A program made the position numbers and the translations under genes. The notes under the pieces are model-generated. The model searched no databases and was not told the origin of the DNA. It was given only the letters and a program-made list of their open reading frames with translations. 32,468 nucleotides of DNA from NCBI GenBank assembly GCA_022843605.1, contig JALHNI010000074.1, positions 1 through 32,468 of the forward strand, given 5' to 3'. This DNA comes from Bryobacter sp. (GTDB lineage: Bacteria; Acidobacteriota; Terriglobia; Bryobacterales; Bryobacteraceae). This document shows positions 31,278-32,468 of this stretch, piece after piece; within the stretch, counting starts at the first letter, position 1, and every line of letters begins with the position of its first letter.

Positions 31278-31437
31278 GGGCAATCCCTCCCGTCTCGTTG
31301 CAGCGTTCAATAGTCGAGCACGCTGAACGCTGGAGACGCTCGCAACTCATCTGGAAGCCATCTACCGCCGCAAGCGCGCCGCGCTCGAGGAACTGAAACA
31401 ATCTCTCCTCCACCAAGCCTTCAACGGGGACCTCTAA
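31278..31437 (+). pseudogene. hsdS: hsdS remnant (type I restriction specificity subunit, C-terminus)
   Basis: The reading AIPPVSLQRSIVEHAER (frame from 31280) continues after a one-base shift near 31330 as LETLATHLEAIYRRKRAALE and ends ELKQSLLHQAFNGDL then TAA at 31435. This matches the conserved end of HsdS, where a (I)PLPP..EQ..IV segment is followed by the coiled coil and the tail LAALEELKQSLLxxAFSGEL. HsdS gives DNA specificity to type I restriction-modification enzymes. Only about 50 residues remain: both target-recognition domains are missing and no hsdM or hsdR is in the window. The frameshift looks like loss of one C (CGC-CTG reduced to CGCTG). It lies 6 nt before the rhuM remnant, as in intact hsd islands where rhuM follows hsdS. 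Confidence 0.75.
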
Positions 31438-31443
31438 GCAACC

Positions 31444-31805
31444 ATGCCCACCGCCCCCCAAGCTGAACGGGGTCTCATCCTCTACCAAACGGAGGACGGC
31501 CGCACCCGCCTCCAGCGCCGCCTTGAGGCCGAGACCCTGCGGCTCAGCCAAGTCCCACTCGCCGAACTCTTCGAGACTACGGTCGCCAAGATCAATCTGC
31601 ATCTGAAGGCCCTCTATGCGGAGGGACTCTCCGAGGACGCATCCATTAAGTCCTACTGAACAGTTCGATCGAAGGAGCCCGCCAGGTGCCCCACTATCGT
31701 CTCGAAGCCATCCTGGCCGTGGGCTTTCGGGTCCGCAGCGACCGGGCTCCGCCTGAACGCGCCATCGTCCATAATAGAAATAGAGCGGAGGACCGCAAGC
31801 CATGA
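31444..31805 (+). pseudogene. rhuM-family remnant, frameshifted and truncated
   Basis: The 71 codons from ATG 31444 match the start of RhuM-type virulence/Fic-associated proteins: ILYQTEDGRTRLQRRLEAET, LAELFETTVAKINLHLKALY, then a premature TGA at 31657. In the -1 frame from 31656 the match resumes as LNSSIEGARQVPHYRLEAIL and AVGFRVRSDR, the next RhuM block. A single lost C (TAC-CTG reduced to TACTG) explains the break. After about 31745 the similarity stops, where an intact RhuM (about 330 residues) would continue for 200 more residues. The shifted frame ends at TGA 31803-31805 overlapping the antitoxin ATG. RhuM genes are often found inside type I restriction loci, consistent with the hsdS remnant. 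The function of the family is unclear. Confidence 0.75.
31770..31775 (+). promoter_or_regulatory. Possible -10 box of the toxin-antitoxin operon
   Basis: CATAAT (5/6 to consensus) lies in the short AT-rich patch 26 nt before the antitoxin ATG, with GGAGG at 31787-31791 as Shine-Dalgarno. The -35 is not clear. The site lies just beyond the point where RhuM similarity ends. Confidence 0.4.
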
Positions 31806-32041
31806 CGATTACCCTCGACCTGCAACCCGAAATCGAAACTACCCTGCTGGCCCAAGCGCATGCTCGCGGTGTGACGCTCCACGACTACGTGGAGCAAATC
31901 GTCGTCAAGGAAGCCCAGCATTCCGTCGCGCCCGCCCCTGGTGAGAAGAGCCTACTGCAGTTCTTTCGGGACTCCCCCTTGGTGGGCCTGGATCTCGAGT
32001 TTGAACGGGACAAGGATTTCGGCCGGGACGTCCTGCTGTGA
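31802..32041 (+). CDS. VapB/Phd-like antitoxin
   Basis: This 79-residue protein has an N-terminal stretch like small antitoxins of the ribbon-helix-helix type (ITLDLQPEIETTLLAQAHAR, GVTLHDYVEQIV) that would bind the operon promoter. Its C-terminal tail (LLQFFRDSPLVGLDLEFERD, then FGRDVLL) is typical of VapB-like antitoxins and would wrap and inhibit the toxin. GGAGG lies 10 nt before the ATG. Its stop TGA at 32039-32041 overlaps the toxin GTG (GTGA), so toxin translation depends on antitoxin translation, as usual for the type. The exact antitoxin family is inferred from size, pattern and partner. Confidence 0.85.
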   Translation: MTITLDLQPEIETTLLAQAHARGVTLHDYVEQIVVKEAQHSVAPAPGEKSLLQFFRDSPLVGLDLEFERDKDFGRDVLL

Positions 32042-32466
32042 AGGGCTTCCTCCTCGACACAAACTACATCTCAGAACTTGTTCGCATTAGCCCCGAGCCC
32101 TTGGCCATGGCCTGGATGGACCAAGCCGATGAGGCGCACCTTTTCCTCAGCACGCTCACCCTCGGAGAGATTCGCAAAGGGATTACCGGCATGTCCGAAG
32201 GCAATCGGCGCGACAACCTTGAGCGCTGGTTGACCGAAGAGCTTCCCCGCCGCTTCGCCGGGAGGATCCTGCCGGTGGATGCCGCCGTGTCTGATCGCTG
32301 GGGGCGGCTCATGGCGGACGCCAAGCGCCAAGGAACGCCACTGCCGACAGTCGATGCTCTGCTCGCCGCTACTGCCCTTCATCACGATTTGGCGGTAGTG
32401 ACTCGAAACGTTTCGGACTTTGCCGCTGCTCGCGTTCCCGTCGTCAACCCTTGGCTTCCCGCCTGA
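32038..32466 (+). CDS. vapC: VapC/FitB-like PIN-domain ribonuclease toxin
   Basis: This 142-residue PIN-domain protein would act as an RNase toxin of a type II system, held in check by the antitoxin encoded just before it. The four acidic residues of the active site are in place: D7 (LLDTNYISEL), E44 (LTLGEIRKG), D106 (PTVDALLAATALHHDLAVVT) and D127 in NVSDF. The 50-residue middle (RRDNLERWLTEELPRRF) resembles FitB-type toxins. Start is GTG at 32038 overlapping the antitoxin stop. The gene ends with TGA at 32464-32466, two bases before the window edge, so it is complete. It appears intact while the neighbouring restriction genes are broken. Confidence 0.92.
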   Translation: MKGFLLDTNYISELVRISPEPLAMAWMDQADEAHLFLSTLTLGEIRKGITGMSEGNRRDNLERWLTEELPRRFAGRILPVDAAVSDRWGRLMADAKRQGTPLPTVDALLAATALHHDLAVVTRNVSDFAAARVPVVNPWLPA

Positions 32467-32468
32467 TT

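Noticed and set aside
31078..31803. 241-codon minus-strand open frame over the hsdS and rhuM remnants
   Set aside because: No domain is visible, and the plus strand shows HsdS and RhuM signatures over the same bases.
1..32468. tRNA, rRNA, CRISPR array, insertion sequence or prophage genes
   Set aside because: No cloverleaf, rRNA segment, repeat-spacer array, transposase or phage structural gene was seen by eye; short or degenerate cases could be missed without a scan.

Overview
The window looks like a GC-rich chromosome segment from an Acidobacteriota member, most likely of the Solibacter/Bryobacter type. This placement is inference from gene content. It rests on a large Oar-like TonB-dependent receptor with an N-terminal carboxypeptidase-regulatory domain, an FG-GAP/ASPIC-UnbV protein paired with a TPR lipoprotein-like gene, several secreted TPR proteins, LptD and AsmA (so a Gram-negative envelope), and a division cluster headed by mraZ. 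About 27 protein genes are supported and no RNA gene or CRISPR array was seen.

Layout. (1) 1-2830, minus strand: the mraZ-rsmH-ftsL-ftsI division cluster, with ftsI running off the left edge. A sigma70-like promoter and tandem 10-bp repeats that look like an MraZ operator precede mraZ. (2) 2985-4515, minus: a secreted helix-hairpin-helix protein carrying eight exact 11-residue repeats, with its terminator, and an RDD membrane protein with a zinc ribbon. (3) 4665-7294: lptD (plus) converging on a small VanZ-like membrane gene. (4) 7335-10629, minus: the TonB-dependent receptor with a strong terminator. (5) 10715-13461, plus: a seven-bladed FG-GAP/ASPIC-UnbV protein coupled to a TPR protein. 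(6) 13458-18394, minus: a tightly overlapped operon, hsp70 (DUF3731-type), thiL, O-methyltransferase, membrane protein. (7) 18457-21120, plus: comF, an HNH endonuclease and a glutaryl-CoA dehydrogenase-like gene. (8) 21111-26124: a Tat-type secreted beta-propeller (minus), AsmA (plus) and a secreted TPR protein (minus). (9) 26258-30897, plus: a three-gene 2-oxoacid:ferredoxin oxidoreductase operon, namely a GltD-like flavoprotein fused to a ferredoxin domain, korA (gamma-alpha fusion) and korB. (10) 30898-32466: an accessory scar holding an hsdS C-terminal remnant, a frameshifted and truncated rhuM remnant, and an apparently intact VapBC-type toxin-antitoxin pair.

How the genes relate. Envelope and division functions dominate the left and middle (FtsI/L, MraZ, RsmH, LptD, AsmA, TonB receptor). 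The right side is redox metabolism followed by the remains of a type I restriction island in which only the toxin-antitoxin module still reads through. The observations most worth a second look are the hendecad-HhH protein, the GltD-Kor operon, the mraZ promoter/operator and the decayed hsdS-rhuM-vapBC island.
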